The notes under the pieces: generated by a model
The model's input: only the letters and a program-made list of their open reading frames with translations
Told to the model about the DNA's origin: nothing
Databases searched by the model: none
NCBI RefSeq assembly: GCF_016860545.1
Contig: NZ_BNEB01000005.1
Coordinates: 124,001 to 188,000, forward strand
Source of the DNA: Streptomyces asoensis
GTDB lineage: Bacteria > Actinomycetota > Actinomycetes > Streptomycetales > Streptomycetaceae
Direction of reading: 5' to 3'
DNA length: 64,000 nt
Shown: positions 40,632 to 49,463 of the stretch, one piece after another
Numbering within the stretch: position 1 is the first letter of the stretch
Layout: each line of letters starts with the position of its first letter
Program-made: the position numbers and the translations under genes

Positions 40632-41360
40632 TCACTGCTGGGGAGGCTGCGGCAGGCGCTGCCCGTCGGGGCTGATCCGGCCGGCGCGGATCGCCTCCTC
40701 CCGCGCCGCGGCTCTGCGGGCGTCCCAGTACCGCGACCTGATCTCGGCCATCGGCTCGCGCAACGCCCTCAGCATCAGGCAGGTCGTCAGCGTGACGACT
40801 CCGGTCGGGATCGCGATACCGCCCGCGACCTGCCAGAACAGCCGGGGGTCGGTCACCGAGCCGCCGAAGAGGACACAGAACCCGAGCAGGATCCAGCCGA
40901 GCCGGTACCCGGAATCCACCCCCTCGGCGTCGCCCGCGAAGGTCAGCCGGCCGGCGTTCACGAGGCCGTATCCCAGGAAGCAGAGCAGGCCGGCCGGGAT
41001 CAGCCCGGCGAGCATCAGCACCGGCATCGGGATCGGCGGGTCGTCGTGGTTGGCGGCCCAGATCAGCGACTCGACCACCACCCCGGCGACGAAGACGAGC
41101 AGGCCCAGTGCGCTCAGCACGCCGCCGAGGATCTTCAGCCGCCCGCGCAGCACCGGGTCGGCGAGGGAGCCCATGTCGTCGCCGGGGTGCCGCCACCCGG
41201 CCAGGGCGCGTGCGACGCCCCTCGCGATCGGGATCACGCCCAGGACCACTCCGGCCACCAACAGCAGGGCGCCGACGAGGTGGTTGTGGTCGTAGAGCAT
41301 GGCGATGCCGGCGAACAGGGCGAAGGTGCCGAACGTCAGCATCGCCCGGTACAGGGACAT
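40632..41360 (-). CDS. Integral membrane protein of unknown function
   Basis: 242 residues with about six hydrophobic helices (around 6-22, 27-46, 74-98, 110-130, 150-168, 173-195) and a charged C-terminal tail (RSRYWDARRAAAREEAIRAG). The start has GGAGG at good spacing. I do not recognise a family. No linked genes suggest a role. Confidence 0.8.
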   Translation of the reverse strand: MSLYRAMLTFGTFALFAGIAMLYDHNHLVGALLLVAGVVLGVIPIARGVARALAGWRHPGDDMGSLADPVLRGRLKILGGVLSALGLLVFVAGVVVESLIWAANHDDPPIPMPVLMLAGLIPAGLLCFLGYGLVNAGRLTFAGDAEGVDSGYRLGWILLGFCVLFGGSVTDPRLFWQVAGGIAIPTGVVTLTTCLMLRALREPMAEIRSRYWDARRAAAREEAIRAGRISPDGQRLPQPPQQ

Positions 41361-41516
41361 GGGTGGGGACCTCCGTGAAGACCTCGGGAAGGTTCTGCAC
41401 CCTACCGACCCACCCTGCCGGTGGCTGCCCCGGCCCCAACTCCCTTGACGGGCACGCGGATCGGGTCCCGTGCACCGACCGCGCGAGCGCGTGGGCCCGC
41501 GGGGGCTGTCACGACG

Positions 41517-41837
41517 TCAGGGCGTCTCTTCGTCGAGGCTCGCGAGTCCTTGTTCCCAGCGGCGGCGGCGCTCCTCCTCGGTCTGGTCCCACCAGGGGGT
41601 GCCTCGCTCACCCAACGCGGTCTTCGCCCGGTGCACACGTGAGCGTGCCGCCCGTTCGGCCTCCGCGTCGCCCGCGGTCGTCGCGGAGCGCACCGCCCGA
41701 CGGGCCGACATGAGATGCCGTCGCAGCCGGGCGGCCGTCTCCTCGGGGAGGGACGGATCCGTGGCCCGCCATCGGCGCCCCTTGATGACGACGAAGTGCC
41801 CGTCGGGGGTCGTCTCCGGTGACTGGTGTTCGGCCAT
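41517..41837 (-). CDS. Small conserved hypothetical protein
   Basis: 106 residues, highly charged and mostly helical. It begins with GHFVVIKGRRWRATDPSLPE and has a long amphipathic helix (LRRHLMSARRAVRSATTAGDAEAERAARSRVHRAKTALGE-type pattern), ending WWDQTEEERRRRWEQGL. This type of small protein is frequent in Streptomyces, with no known function. The ATG at 41837 lacks an obvious ribosome site. Confidence 0.7.
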   Translation of the reverse strand: MAEHQSPETTPDGHFVVIKGRRWRATDPSLPEETAARLRRHLMSARRAVRSATTAGDAEAERAARSRVHRAKTALGERGTPWWDQTEEERRRRWEQGLASLDEETP

Positions 41838-41921
41838 GGCGACGATTCTGCCTGCTCAGGGCAGGATCGGCCGGTCCCCGCGGCCGCCGGGGCCGGCGTG
41901 ACCCGCTGAGTAGGAGTACTC

Positions 41922-42557
41922 ATGACGCCCACCGGGGCCGCGGGAAAGGATCGGGGGGTGACGACGTGGAGGAAGACGAGAGTCCTGCCGAGCATGCTGC
42001 CGTTGGCGGCGGTGGTCCTGCTGACGGCGGGGTGCGGAACGCAGCGGGCGGGGGACGCGGGCGACGCGTACCGGAGTGCGTATCCGACGCCGACCGGGGT
42101 GTCGACGCCGAGCACACCCGTGGATGTCCGCTGCCCTGGTGAGAGCTCCGCGCCGATCGCGCCGAGTGCTTCCACGGCGCCCCCGACACAGGACCGGAGC
42201 GGGCCGCCGGCCGACCACTACGCCGAGAATCACGGTTTCAGAGTTCCCCTTCCGCTCCACGGCCGGAGCCGCTGTGACGGGCTCACCGCCGTCGCTCGCG
42301 TCGAGGGGGCCCTCGAACCGCTGCGCCGACGCGGTGATTTCGCCCCGGACAGCGTGCGCAGCACCCTGATCGGCCTCGGCTACTCCGCCGAGCGGGTGCG
42401 GGCGTACCAGAACGGGTCCGGGGTCGGCTTCCTCATCGACATCGGCGTCTCCCCCTGGTGCGTGGAAGGCACGATGAGCGCGGACTCCACCCGGGCGGAC
42501 GCCTTCGGCGGTTACCCCGACGGCTCCGACTGCGAGCCCCCGAGCGGCGGCCACTGA
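41922..42557 (+). CDS. Putative lipoprotein
   Basis: 211 residues with a lipoprotein signal ending at LLTAGC (Cys38). Residues 45-100 are a Pro/Ser/Thr-rich spacer. The mature domain (105-205) has a Cys in RSRCDGLTAVARVEGALEPL, then LIGLGYSAERVRAYQNGSG and two more Cys (PWCVEG, GSDCEPP). The start at 41922 follows AGGAG at 5 bases; GTG 41958 is a second possibility. It is divergent from the small hypothetical gene by 84 bases. Function unknown. Confidence 0.78.
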   Translation: MTPTGAAGKDRGVTTWRKTRVLPSMLPLAAVVLLTAGCGTQRAGDAGDAYRSAYPTPTGVSTPSTPVDVRCPGESSAPIAPSASTAPPTQDRSGPPADHYAENHGFRVPLPLHGRSRCDGLTAVARVEGALEPLRRRGDFAPDSVRSTLIGLGYSAERVRAYQNGSGVGFLIDIGVSPWCVEGTMSADSTRADAFGGYPDGSDCEPPSGGH

Positions 42558-42665
42558 CCGCGGCGCCGACGGGCCCGGCGTCACCGCCGCCGGTCCGGAC
42601 ACCGCCACGGCCGTCGTCACGGTGACCGACACCGGCGACCGGTACGGCAAGCCGGCATCGAGCCG

Positions 42666-43151
42666 ATGGCCCGCACGACGGCCGGGGAACTCCCGGCCGC
42701 TTCGGACACCGGGACCCCCGAGCCGCCCTGGCACACCGAACTGCACAGGATCGCGTACGCCTTCTCCGCGGTGGCGCAGGACCACCCACGCCTCCTTCCC
42801 GTGGTCGCCACCCGCGCGCTCGCCGTTCCGGTGGCCCGGCGCCCGGCTCCCCTGCTCCAGCTCACCGAGCACATCCTCGCCGTGCTCTTCCGGGCCGGCT
42901 TCGACGAAGCGACCACACTGACGATCCACCGCGCGTTCGTGGCCTGGATCCTCGGCTGCCGGCTCATGGACGGGCGGCAGGTCGTCGACGACCCGGAAGA
43001 GCCGGACCCCGCACTGCGGTTGGGGCTGCACCGGCTGCCCGCCGCCGCCTACCCGCGTCTGCGCGCCCTCGTGCCGCGTATGGCCGAGTACGACGGCGAA
43101 CAGGAAATGACCGCGGGTCTCGACAGCCTCCTCGGCCGGGGCGCCGCTTGA
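42666..43151 (+). CDS. TetR C-terminal ligand domain without a DNA-binding domain
   Basis: 161 residues that match only the C-terminal, tetracycline-repressor-like domain of TetR-family proteins: HPRLLPVVATRALAVPVARR, GFDEATTLTIHRAFVAWILG, QVVDDPEEPDPALRLGLHRL and PRMAEYDGEQEMTAGLDSLL. The N-terminal helix-turn-helix (about 50 residues) is absent; the bases upstream do not encode one in any frame. It may be a broken gene whose remaining frame is still open, or an orphan ligand-binding protein. Confidence 0.75.
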   Translation: MARTTAGELPAASDTGTPEPPWHTELHRIAYAFSAVAQDHPRLLPVVATRALAVPVARRPAPLLQLTEHILAVLFRAGFDEATTLTIHRAFVAWILGCRLMDGRQVVDDPEEPDPALRLGLHRLPAAAYPRLRALVPRMAEYDGEQEMTAGLDSLLGRGAA

Positions 43152-43269
43152 CGCGTTCTACGGCCGGAGCGCACCCTGAGAATACGAGGTACACATCGGG
43201 CATATCCCTACGTCGGCGCGTCGCCGACACCGCTGACGTGATCCCGGCGGCGCCCGGGAAGAGGCCGCC

Positions 43270-43584
43270 ATGTCCAGCGAGCACAGCACTCTGCGCGTCC
43301 GGGTCACGGCCCGGGACGCCGACACCCTGCGCACCCTCCTGCGCGAGACCCGCCCCGACGTCGGCGGCCGGGTCCGCCGCGACGAGGACGGCCGCTTCGG
43401 CGTCGACGCGTTCGTGTCCGCCGAGCAGGCCGAGGCCCTGGACCGGGAGGGGGTGACGGTCACGGTCCACGAGGACGCGACCGCGGGCGGACGGGCACGC
43501 CAGGCCGAGGTCGCACGGGGCGACCGGTTCGCTCCCGAGGACGCGGTCCCGCACGGGCTCGCCCGCAAGGTCCCGGAAGCCTAG
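43270..43584 (+). CDS. Small protein with propeptide-like pattern, partner of the M14 carboxypeptidase
   Basis: 104 residues. The pattern VRVTARDADTLRTLLRETRP, then FGVDAFVSAEQAEALDREGV and TVTVHED, resembles the alpha/beta domain that precedes the catalytic domain in secreted M14 carboxypeptidases of Streptomyces, where it acts as an inhibitory or folding domain. It has no signal peptide. The stop is 10 bases before the M14 start, so the two genes are co-translated. The role as a trans-acting propeptide is an inference. Confidence 0.72.
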   Translation: MSSEHSTLRVRVTARDADTLRTLLRETRPDVGGRVRRDEDGRFGVDAFVSAEQAEALDREGVTVTVHEDATAGGRARQAEVARGDRFAPEDAVPHGLARKVPEA

Positions 43585-43594
43585 GAGGGACGCC

Positions 43595-44665
43595 ATGTAT
43601 CTGAACGTCGACGAAGTCGAGTCGGCCGTGACCAGTCTGGCCGCCGCGTTCCCGGCCGCCGAACTCATCGAACTTCCCGAACCCTCCATCGAGGGCCGGG
43701 CCTGCCACGCCCTGCGGATCGGCACGGGTGCCCCCGGCGCCCACGACGCCGTCGTGCTGACCGGCGGCGTCCACGCCCGCGAATGGGGCAGCTGCGAGAT
43801 CCTCGTGGACCTCGCGGCCGATCTGCTGGAGGCCCACCGTGACGGCACCGGGCTCGCCTACGGCGGTACCGGCTTCACGGCCGCCCAGGTCCGCGCCGTC
43901 GTCGACGGCCTCGACGTCGTCGTCTTCCCGCTCGTCAACCCGGACGGTCGCCACTACAGCCAGACCGTGGACCCGATGTGGCGCAAGAACCGCAACCCGG
44001 CCCGCTCCGGCGGGGATCCGGCCGGCATCGGCGTCGACATCAACCGCAACTTCGACTTCCTCTTCGACTTCGGGACCGCTTTCCATCCGGCCGCCCCGGT
44101 CCGGGTATCGGCCGACCCCGCCGACCCGCAGCAGGTGTATCAGGGCCCGAGTCCCTTCTCCGAGCCCGAGACCCGCAACGTCCGCGGGCTGCTCGACCTG
44201 TTCCCCCGCACCCGCTGGTTCGTCGACGTGCACAGCTACTCGCAGGACATGCTCTTCGTCTGGGGCGACGACGACAACCAGTCCCTCGACCCGGACCGGA
44301 ACTTCCGCAACCCCGCCTTCGACGGCAAGCGCGGGCTGGCCGACGACCTGCTGTACGGGGAGTTCGTCCCCGACGCCGACACCGCCGACGCCGCCGGGCT
44401 CGCCGAGCAGTTCTGCCGGGGGGTGAAGGGCGTGCGCGGCACGGACTACACGCCGATGCCCGCCTTCGACCTCTACCCGACCTGCGGGACCAGCGACGAC
44501 TACGCCTACGCGCGCCACCTGACGACGGCCCACAACGGCAAGATCCTCGGATTCACCGTCGAGTGGGGAAAGAACAGCTTCCACCCGCCGTGGCCGGAGA
44601 TGGAGAAGATCATCCTGGACATCGACGCCGGTCTGGTGCAGTTCTGTCTGACCGCCGCCGCCTGA
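43595..44665 (+). CDS. M14-family zinc carboxypeptidase
   Basis: 356 residues. Zinc ligands are His60 and Glu63 in VHAREW and His213 in VDVHSYS; the catalytic Glu323 is in FTVEWG. Substrate-binding landmarks NPDGRHYS, RKNRNP and DINRNF are all present. It removes C-terminal residues from peptides. Unlike secreted relatives it has no signal peptide or attached propeptide, and starts almost directly with the catalytic fold. The ATG at 43595 follows AGGAGGG. It is convergent with a three-gene reverse-strand group. Confidence 0.93.
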   Translation: MYLNVDEVESAVTSLAAAFPAAELIELPEPSIEGRACHALRIGTGAPGAHDAVVLTGGVHAREWGSCEILVDLAADLLEAHRDGTGLAYGGTGFTAAQVRAVVDGLDVVVFPLVNPDGRHYSQTVDPMWRKNRNPARSGGDPAGIGVDINRNFDFLFDFGTAFHPAAPVRVSADPADPQQVYQGPSPFSEPETRNVRGLLDLFPRTRWFVDVHSYSQDMLFVWGDDDNQSLDPDRNFRNPAFDGKRGLADDLLYGEFVPDADTADAAGLAEQFCRGVKGVRGTDYTPMPAFDLYPTCGTSDDYAYARHLTTAHNGKILGFTVEWGKNSFHPPWPEMEKIILDIDAGLVQFCLTAAA

Positions 44666-44670
44666 CGTGC

Positions 44671-44714
44671 GCCGTCCCGCCCGTATCCCGGAACCGGGGA
44701 GCGGGCGGGACGGC
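44671..44714. terminator. Strong bidirectional hairpin between convergent operons
   Basis: GCCGTCCCGCCCG (44671-44683) and CGGGCGGGACGGC (44702-44714) form a perfect 13-bp stem. The 18-base loop contains a further small CCCGG-AA-CCGGG hairpin. It fills the 67-base gap between the M14 stop and the stop of the reverse-strand BNR gene. Confidence 0.8.
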
Positions 44715-44732
44715 ATGGAGACCGAACGGGCC

Positions 44733-46130
44733 TCATGCCGCGCGGTGGAAGAAGAAGGGGTCGATCGACGGCGCCACCCGTGTGACGTTGTCGAGGTCGA
44801 ACAGCTGGTGGCTGACGAAGTCGGCGCGGCGCTGGTAGGTCACGCCCTCGGGGAAGTTGGCGGGGTCGGGAGTGTTGTTGCCGGAGAAGACCCCGTAGAG
44901 GTCCCGGTCGACCGCCAGCAGACGGATGTAGTCGCCCAGATACGGCAGGAACCCCGCCGGCGGCACGTCGGCCGGCGCCTGGTGCAGCACATGGCGCTCC
45001 GCCGGAGTCGTCCAGCCGTCGGCCGTCACCTCCAGGACCGTCACCCACTGCTCCTGCTTGAACTGCTGGTACGCCAGTCCCACCAGGGAGTCCGCGGTGA
45101 CGGCCAGGGCCGGGTTCTTCGCGTTGGTGACCGTGCGGACGTCCGCCGACCAGGTCTGCCCGTGGTCGGAGGAACGGCGCACGTGCAGGACGCAGCCCAC
45201 TCCGGCCGCCCCGCCGGCCCGGTCGCACCAGGCCGCCCAGACGCCGGCGGCGTCCGTGGGGTCCACGGCGATCGCCAGGTCGCCGCCCAGGCGTTCCTGC
45301 CCCATCAGCGCGTTGAACCTCTCGGTCCGCTCGGTCACCACCCGCTGGCCGATGGCCGAGTCCTCGGCGTCCTTGAGGTCCTGGAACGGGTCCGGTCCGA
45401 CGCCCCCGTCGTCGTCGCGGGTGACCACGACGTCGAACGTGACGTCCAGGGCGTTGCCGCCCGCCTGCGTGATGTCCTGCCAGCTCTGGAAGAGCGCGTA
45501 CACCGTGCCGTCGGGGTGCAGCGCGATCCGTACCGGGGGTCCGTCCTGCCCGGACGGGGCGCGGCGGTCGATGACGTGGGGCCTGAACCCGGCGGGCGCC
45601 GCCGCCGTCCGGGCGTCGTCGGAGACCTCCACGGAGGCGGTCCGCGGCTGCTTCCCCAGATCGTTGTTGGCGACGTAGACGCGGTCACGGGTGGTGTCGT
45701 GCAGCCGGACGCCTCCCACCACGACCCACGGCTGGTCGGGCCGGTCCCGGGTGACCAGGACCTCCATGGGTTCCGTGGAGGAGATCCCGGGCGAGCGCAG
45801 GATCTGCATACGGGTCACGCCGTGCGGGTGCCGGCCGCTCAGGATGCCGGTGTAGAGGGTGCCGCCCCGGGGGGCGAAACCGACCGTGATGTCCCCGGTA
45901 CCGGTGTCGATGTCCGCGCCGGGGACGATGCTCCGCAGGGACCAGGTGCTCCCGCCGTCCGTGGAGACGTAGATCGGGGCGAAGGGGCCTCCCATGGGGT
46001 CGGGGGTGAACGCGGTGGCGACCACCTCCTCGGGGTGTTCGGGGTTCACCGCGAGGTTGGGCTCGGCGTCCTGACTGGCATTGCCGCTCAGCGCGGCGGG
46101 GGTGATGTCGACGACTTTGAGCGTGGGCAT
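44733..46130 (-). CDS. BNR/sialidase-like beta-propeller protein without signal peptide
   Basis: 465 residues with several Asp-box repeats of the S-x-D-x-G-x-T-W type (VSTDGGSTWSLRS near 55, VRRSSDHGQTWSADV near 345) and the propeller-like pattern RIALHPDGTVYALFQSW. The sialidase catalytic Arg-Tyr-Glu set cannot be identified, so enzyme activity is doubtful. There is no signal peptide, unusual for this fold. It is 6 bases downstream of the 255-residue protein gene and is the last gene of that group. Confidence 0.78.
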   Translation of the reverse strand: MPTLKVVDITPAALSGNASQDAEPNLAVNPEHPEEVVATAFTPDPMGGPFAPIYVSTDGGSTWSLRSIVPGADIDTGTGDITVGFAPRGGTLYTGILSGRHPHGVTRMQILRSPGISSTEPMEVLVTRDRPDQPWVVVGGVRLHDTTRDRVYVANNDLGKQPRTASVEVSDDARTAAAPAGFRPHVIDRRAPSGQDGPPVRIALHPDGTVYALFQSWQDITQAGGNALDVTFDVVVTRDDDGGVGPDPFQDLKDAEDSAIGQRVVTERTERFNALMGQERLGGDLAIAVDPTDAAGVWAAWCDRAGGAAGVGCVLHVRRSSDHGQTWSADVRTVTNAKNPALAVTADSLVGLAYQQFKQEQWVTVLEVTADGWTTPAERHVLHQAPADVPPAGFLPYLGDYIRLLAVDRDLYGVFSGNNTPDPANFPEGVTYQRRADFVSHQLFDLDNVTRVAPSIDPFFFHRAA

Positions 46131-46136
46131 GCCCGC

Positions 46137-46904
46137 TCACCTCCGTGCCGCCTGAAGCGTCTCGAGCTTCTGCACCGGCTGGTAGTCATCGGGATGAAGG
46201 ATCTGGAACGGGGCCGACTCGGCCAGGGTGCCCTCGGTGCTGTGCAGCAGCCACATCCCCTCCTGCGAGGCCCGCGGCTTCGGCACGTCGTGCCACTGGA
46301 AGTCCCGGCTGTTGGGGTAGAGCACCATGAGCGGCCCGGGAGCCGGACGGCCCTGTTCCACGTGGGAGACGTCGAGCCGTGCGCGCCACCAGTCGGGGGC
46401 GTGCTCGGAGAACATGCCCTCGGGCACCGCCCCGGCGTCCACCTGTTCCAGGCCGACGACCACCGCGACGACGACGGCGTCCACCTCGTCGGCGTGCGCG
46501 ACCATCCCCTCGTCGGCGATGTCGCGCTGGAGCGCGGTGAACGGCATCGGATCGGCCGACCTGGCCACCGCGGAGACGTTCGGGGCCACGGCGTCGGCGG
46601 GCAGCCTGCCGACCTCCGTGACGGCGAGGGTCTCGCCGTAGGCCGCTCCCTCGGTGAAGAACGCGGCCGCGTCCCCGACGGCCGGCGGGTCGAGTTCGGC
46701 GGACAGCTGTACGGTGACCTCGCTGCCGGCGAGTTTCCTGAACGCGTCGGGTGCATGCAGCACCGTGTCCACCTGGACCACCGCCGTCCGCTCGTCGGCC
46801 GGCACGGTCGCGAGCCGCGTCGCACCGAGCCGGGTGACCGTACCGAGGAAGCTCAGCGGGGTGCGCCGGACGAGGTCCAGCACGTTCTCGGGACCTTCGG
46901 GCAT
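46137..46904 (-). CDS. Hypothetical protein of the BNR gene group
   Basis: 255 residues, mostly beta structure, for example SFLGTVTRLGATRLATVPAD and EVTVQLSAELDPPAVGDAAA, which resembles an OB-like or beta-barrel fold. It ends with GMWLLHSTEGTLAESAPFQI and LHPDDYQPV. There is no signal peptide and no known catalytic motif. GAGGAGG precedes the ATG. It lies between a small membrane protein gene (32 bases) and the BNR gene (6 bases), so all three are likely one operon. I cannot name a family. Confidence 0.7.
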   Translation of the reverse strand: MPEGPENVLDLVRRTPLSFLGTVTRLGATRLATVPADERTAVVQVDTVLHAPDAFRKLAGSEVTVQLSAELDPPAVGDAAAFFTEGAAYGETLAVTEVGRLPADAVAPNVSAVARSADPMPFTALQRDIADEGMVAHADEVDAVVVAVVVGLEQVDAGAVPEGMFSEHAPDWWRARLDVSHVEQGRPAPGPLMVLYPNSRDFQWHDVPKPRASQEGMWLLHSTEGTLAESAPFQILHPDDYQPVQKLETLQAARR

Positions 46905-46936
46905 GACGGTCCTCCTCTCACCTCAGTCCGGTCGCC

Positions 46937-47209
46937 CTACCGCGAGGCGTGCGCCGTGGCGGGGTGCGTCCGGCGCCACTCCGTCCGGGCGGCGAGGGCG
47001 CACAGGACGGTGACCAGGGCCGTGACGGCCACGATGAGCCACTCGACGGCTCCGCTTCCGGCGTCGGGCTCGACGCCGAAGACCAGTTCGATCCAGTCGC
47101 GCCGGACGAGCGTGACGACGAACAGCAGCCCGGAAACCGTGCCCAGGGCGGTCTCCACCCAGAAACGTGACCGGACCGGCCTTGTCTTCTGCAAGGCGTG
47201 GAAGCCCAT
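46937..47209 (-). CDS. Small membrane protein
   Basis: 90 residues with two hydrophobic helices (about 16-32, ETALGTVSGLLFVVTLV, and 53-72, EWLIVAVTALVTVLCALAA). It starts MGFHALQKTRP after a GGGAGG ribosome site; longer readings upstream are not gene-like. It is the first gene of the group with the 255-residue protein and the BNR propeller. Confidence 0.7.
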   Translation of the reverse strand: MGFHALQKTRPVRSRFWVETALGTVSGLLFVVTLVRRDWIELVFGVEPDAGSGAVEWLIVAVTALVTVLCALAARTEWRRTHPATAHASR

Positions 47210-47516
47210 CTCGGAGCCTCCCTTCTTTCCCGCCCGGCAGTCCCGTCGGACCGCCGCCGGGCGGATCGACGACTTCTCGGGACAGCCGTCCGCCCGCCGG
47301 GGGCGCGGCTGCCGCCGAGGATGCAGGAACCTGGGGGCCGGCACACCGCGCGGCCTCCCGGCTCGCGACGAGCTCCGCGTCGGGTCCGCGACCGGACCAC
47401 AGCCCCGCGTGCGGCCGGTGCCCCGGCGTGAGTTCCGACGTACGGCTACACCGCACACGTACCGCGTATACCAGTCTCCGCGCCCCTCCTCCCCAGGTCA
47501 AGCGGCCTGAGCAGGC

Positions 47517-48143
47517 TCAGGGGGCAGGACGCTGGTGCACGCTGACGGCGTACCCGCCGCCCGGCCGGTAGGGGTCGCCCGCCCAGGTGGCGAAGCGCTG
47601 GCGGAGCGTCAGTCCGGCCCGGTCGCACCACTGGTCGAAGTCCTCCAGCGTGACGGTGGGTTCCGGCAGCGGCAGGTGCGCCGCGTCCAGACCCATGCCG
47701 GTGACCAGCAGCCCGCCCGGACGCAGTACGGCGGCCAGCTGCCGCACGACGACCGGTTCGGTGCCGGGGGCCAGCAGGGGGACGACGTTCCCTGCGGCGA
47801 GGGCCAGGTCGAAGCCGGGCTCCAGGCCCAGGCCGTCGAGGTGGGTCAGGTCGCCGTGCAGCCATTCCAGTTCGGGGGCCGTACGGCGGGCTACGGCGAG
47901 CATCGAAGGGTCGACGTCCACGCCCGTGCAGCGGTGACCGAGCTCGGCGAGGCGGACGGCGATGCGGCCCGTACCGCAGCCGGCGTCGAGCACCCGGGCG
48001 CCGGGCGGGAGCAGCGCGTCGCAGAGGGTGGCCTCGCCGTGGACGTCCTGGCCCGCCGCGGCGAGCCGCGCGAAACGCCGGGCGTACTCCTCCCCGGCTT
48101 CGCCGCCTGTCAGTTCCGCCCAGCGGTCGCGTCCACTGCTCAT
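47517..48143 (-). CDS. SAM-dependent methyltransferase (class I)
   Basis: 208 residues. Motif I VLDAGCGTGRIAVRLAELGH (near 52), motif II CTGVDVDPSML, then LALAAGNVVPLL and VLRPGGLLVTGM. The C-terminal WCDRAGLTLRQRFATWAGDP and GGGYAVSVHQR are common in this Streptomyces group. Substrate unknown. The ATG at 48143 begins MSSGRDRW. It is divergent, across 299 bases with no other gene, from the GAP-family gene. Confidence 0.88.
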   Translation of the reverse strand: MSSGRDRWAELTGGEAGEEYARRFARLAAAGQDVHGEATLCDALLPPGARVLDAGCGTGRIAVRLAELGHRCTGVDVDPSMLAVARRTAPELEWLHGDLTHLDGLGLEPGFDLALAAGNVVPLLAPGTEPVVVRQLAAVLRPGGLLVTGMGLDAAHLPLPEPTVTLEDFDQWCDRAGLTLRQRFATWAGDPYRPGGGYAVSVHQRPAP

Positions 48144-48442
48144 GTTCTGTGTGCCTCCGTAGCCGACGACGAGGGCGAAGCCCCCGCCTCCCGGGCCGGC
48201 GGCCACCGCCACGGGTCCCGGCCCTGATCGCTCTCCGCCCATGACGTCGACGTCGTCGAGGACGACGTGACCGTGGACATCGTAGGCCCGTGCCGTCCCG
48301 TGGGCGTGGCCTGCTTGACCAGGGGGGTCGCCCCCTGCAAAGTCTGGTTGCGGCGCCGCGGCGGCACCGCCTCGTGCGTCGGGGCGGGCCCGCCCGTCCG
48401 CGGGCACACCCACGGCCCTGACACCCGGGAGCGGCTGATCCG

Positions 48443-49087
48443 ATGGTCCTCGACCTGGTCGTCATCGGTACGGCCGTCACCCTGGGGCCCCTGCACAACA
48501 GCGCCTTCATCCTGCTGCTCTCCACGCGGCGCGGCGTCCGTCAGGGCCTGGCCTTCCTGCTGTCGTGGCTGGCGAACCTGATCGTGGTCATCGCCTGTGT
48601 GCTGCTGCTGACGGGCGGTCAGCCCCCCGCCCGCCACAGCGTGCCCTCGACGGCCGCGGTCGTCGCGAAACTCGTCATCGGACTCGCACTGGTGCTGTAC
48701 GGCGCGTACCGGCACCGCCGTCCGCCGCGTCCGCACGGGCCGCCGCGCTGGACCGCCCGGATCGACAACGCCTCCGCGGGGGCGGCCGCCGGACTCGCGT
48801 GGCTGCTGCAACCGTGGGCCCTGGTCGGCGCGGGCGCGGCGACCGCGGTCGACGCGGACCTCTCCACGCTCACCGACTGGCTCGCGCTCACCGGCTACTG
48901 CCTGCTGGCCACCCTCAGCCTCATCGCCATGGAGGTCTACGTGGTCCGGGCGCCCGCGGTGGCGAACACGCGCCTGGACGCCCTGCGGACCTGGCTGGCG
49001 GAGCACCAGGAACAGCTGATCGTCACACTCTCCCTGCTCCTCGGCCTGTACCTGACGGCCCGGAGCATCGCCGAGCTGGTCGCCTGA
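48443..49087 (+). CDS. GAP-family (sulfolipid-addressing-protein-like) membrane protein
   Basis: 214 residues with six helices. The start VIGTAVTLGPLHNSAFILLL (with the conserved G-P and small residues) and the following LAFLLSWLANLIVVIACVLL match the GAP/Sap family, whose mycobacterial members help export glycolipids. A cytoplasmic basic loop (HRRPPRPHGPPRWTARID) separates the two halves. The exported compound here is unknown. Confidence 0.82.
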   Translation: MVLDLVVIGTAVTLGPLHNSAFILLLSTRRGVRQGLAFLLSWLANLIVVIACVLLLTGGQPPARHSVPSTAAVVAKLVIGLALVLYGAYRHRRPPRPHGPPRWTARIDNASAGAAAGLAWLLQPWALVGAGAATAVDADLSTLTDWLALTGYCLLATLSLIAMEVYVVRAPAVANTRLDALRTWLAEHQEQLIVTLSLLLGLYLTARSIAELVA

Positions 49088-49144
49088 CGGGACTGCGGCG
49101 CCGGAAGCCACCCGTGCGGTCAGCCACGCCCGGGGCCACGGCCC

Positions 49145-49417
49145 GTGTCCCGGAAAGGCATGGTCGGGCAAAGCCTCGGGCCGGTGAGTGTCGCCGTCTT
49201 CTTCGCCGCGCTCGGATACGTGGTCCACGAAGGAGGCCGAACCCTGCCCGAGGGGCAGTCGCTGCCGACCTTGTTCCCCGTCAGCGTCGTGTCCGTCTTC
49301 GTCACGCTCGTCGCCGCACCCGTGCTCTTCCTCCGAGGCCGCCGCTACAACGGCGTCACCCTGCTGGACGCCCCCAAGCCCCGTCGGCTGCACGGGATCA
49401 TGCCGGTGCGTCGGTGA
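49145..49417 (+). CDS. Small membrane protein of unknown function
   Basis: 90 residues from GTG 49145, or 85 from ATG 49160, which has GGAAAGG close before it. Two hydrophobic segments are present (SVAVFFAALGYVVHE and SVVSVFVTLVAAPVLFL) and the C-terminus is basic (RRLHGIMPVRR). No family is recognised. It follows the GAP-family gene by about 60-70 bases on the same strand. Confidence 0.55.
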   Translation: MSRKGMVGQSLGPVSVAVFFAALGYVVHEGGRTLPEGQSLPTLFPVSVVSVFVTLVAAPVLFLRGRRYNGVTLLDAPKPRRLHGIMPVRR

Positions 49418-49463
49418 GCACCGGGGACCGGCGGACGGGACGTGCGGTCGCCTCCGGGTTCTC

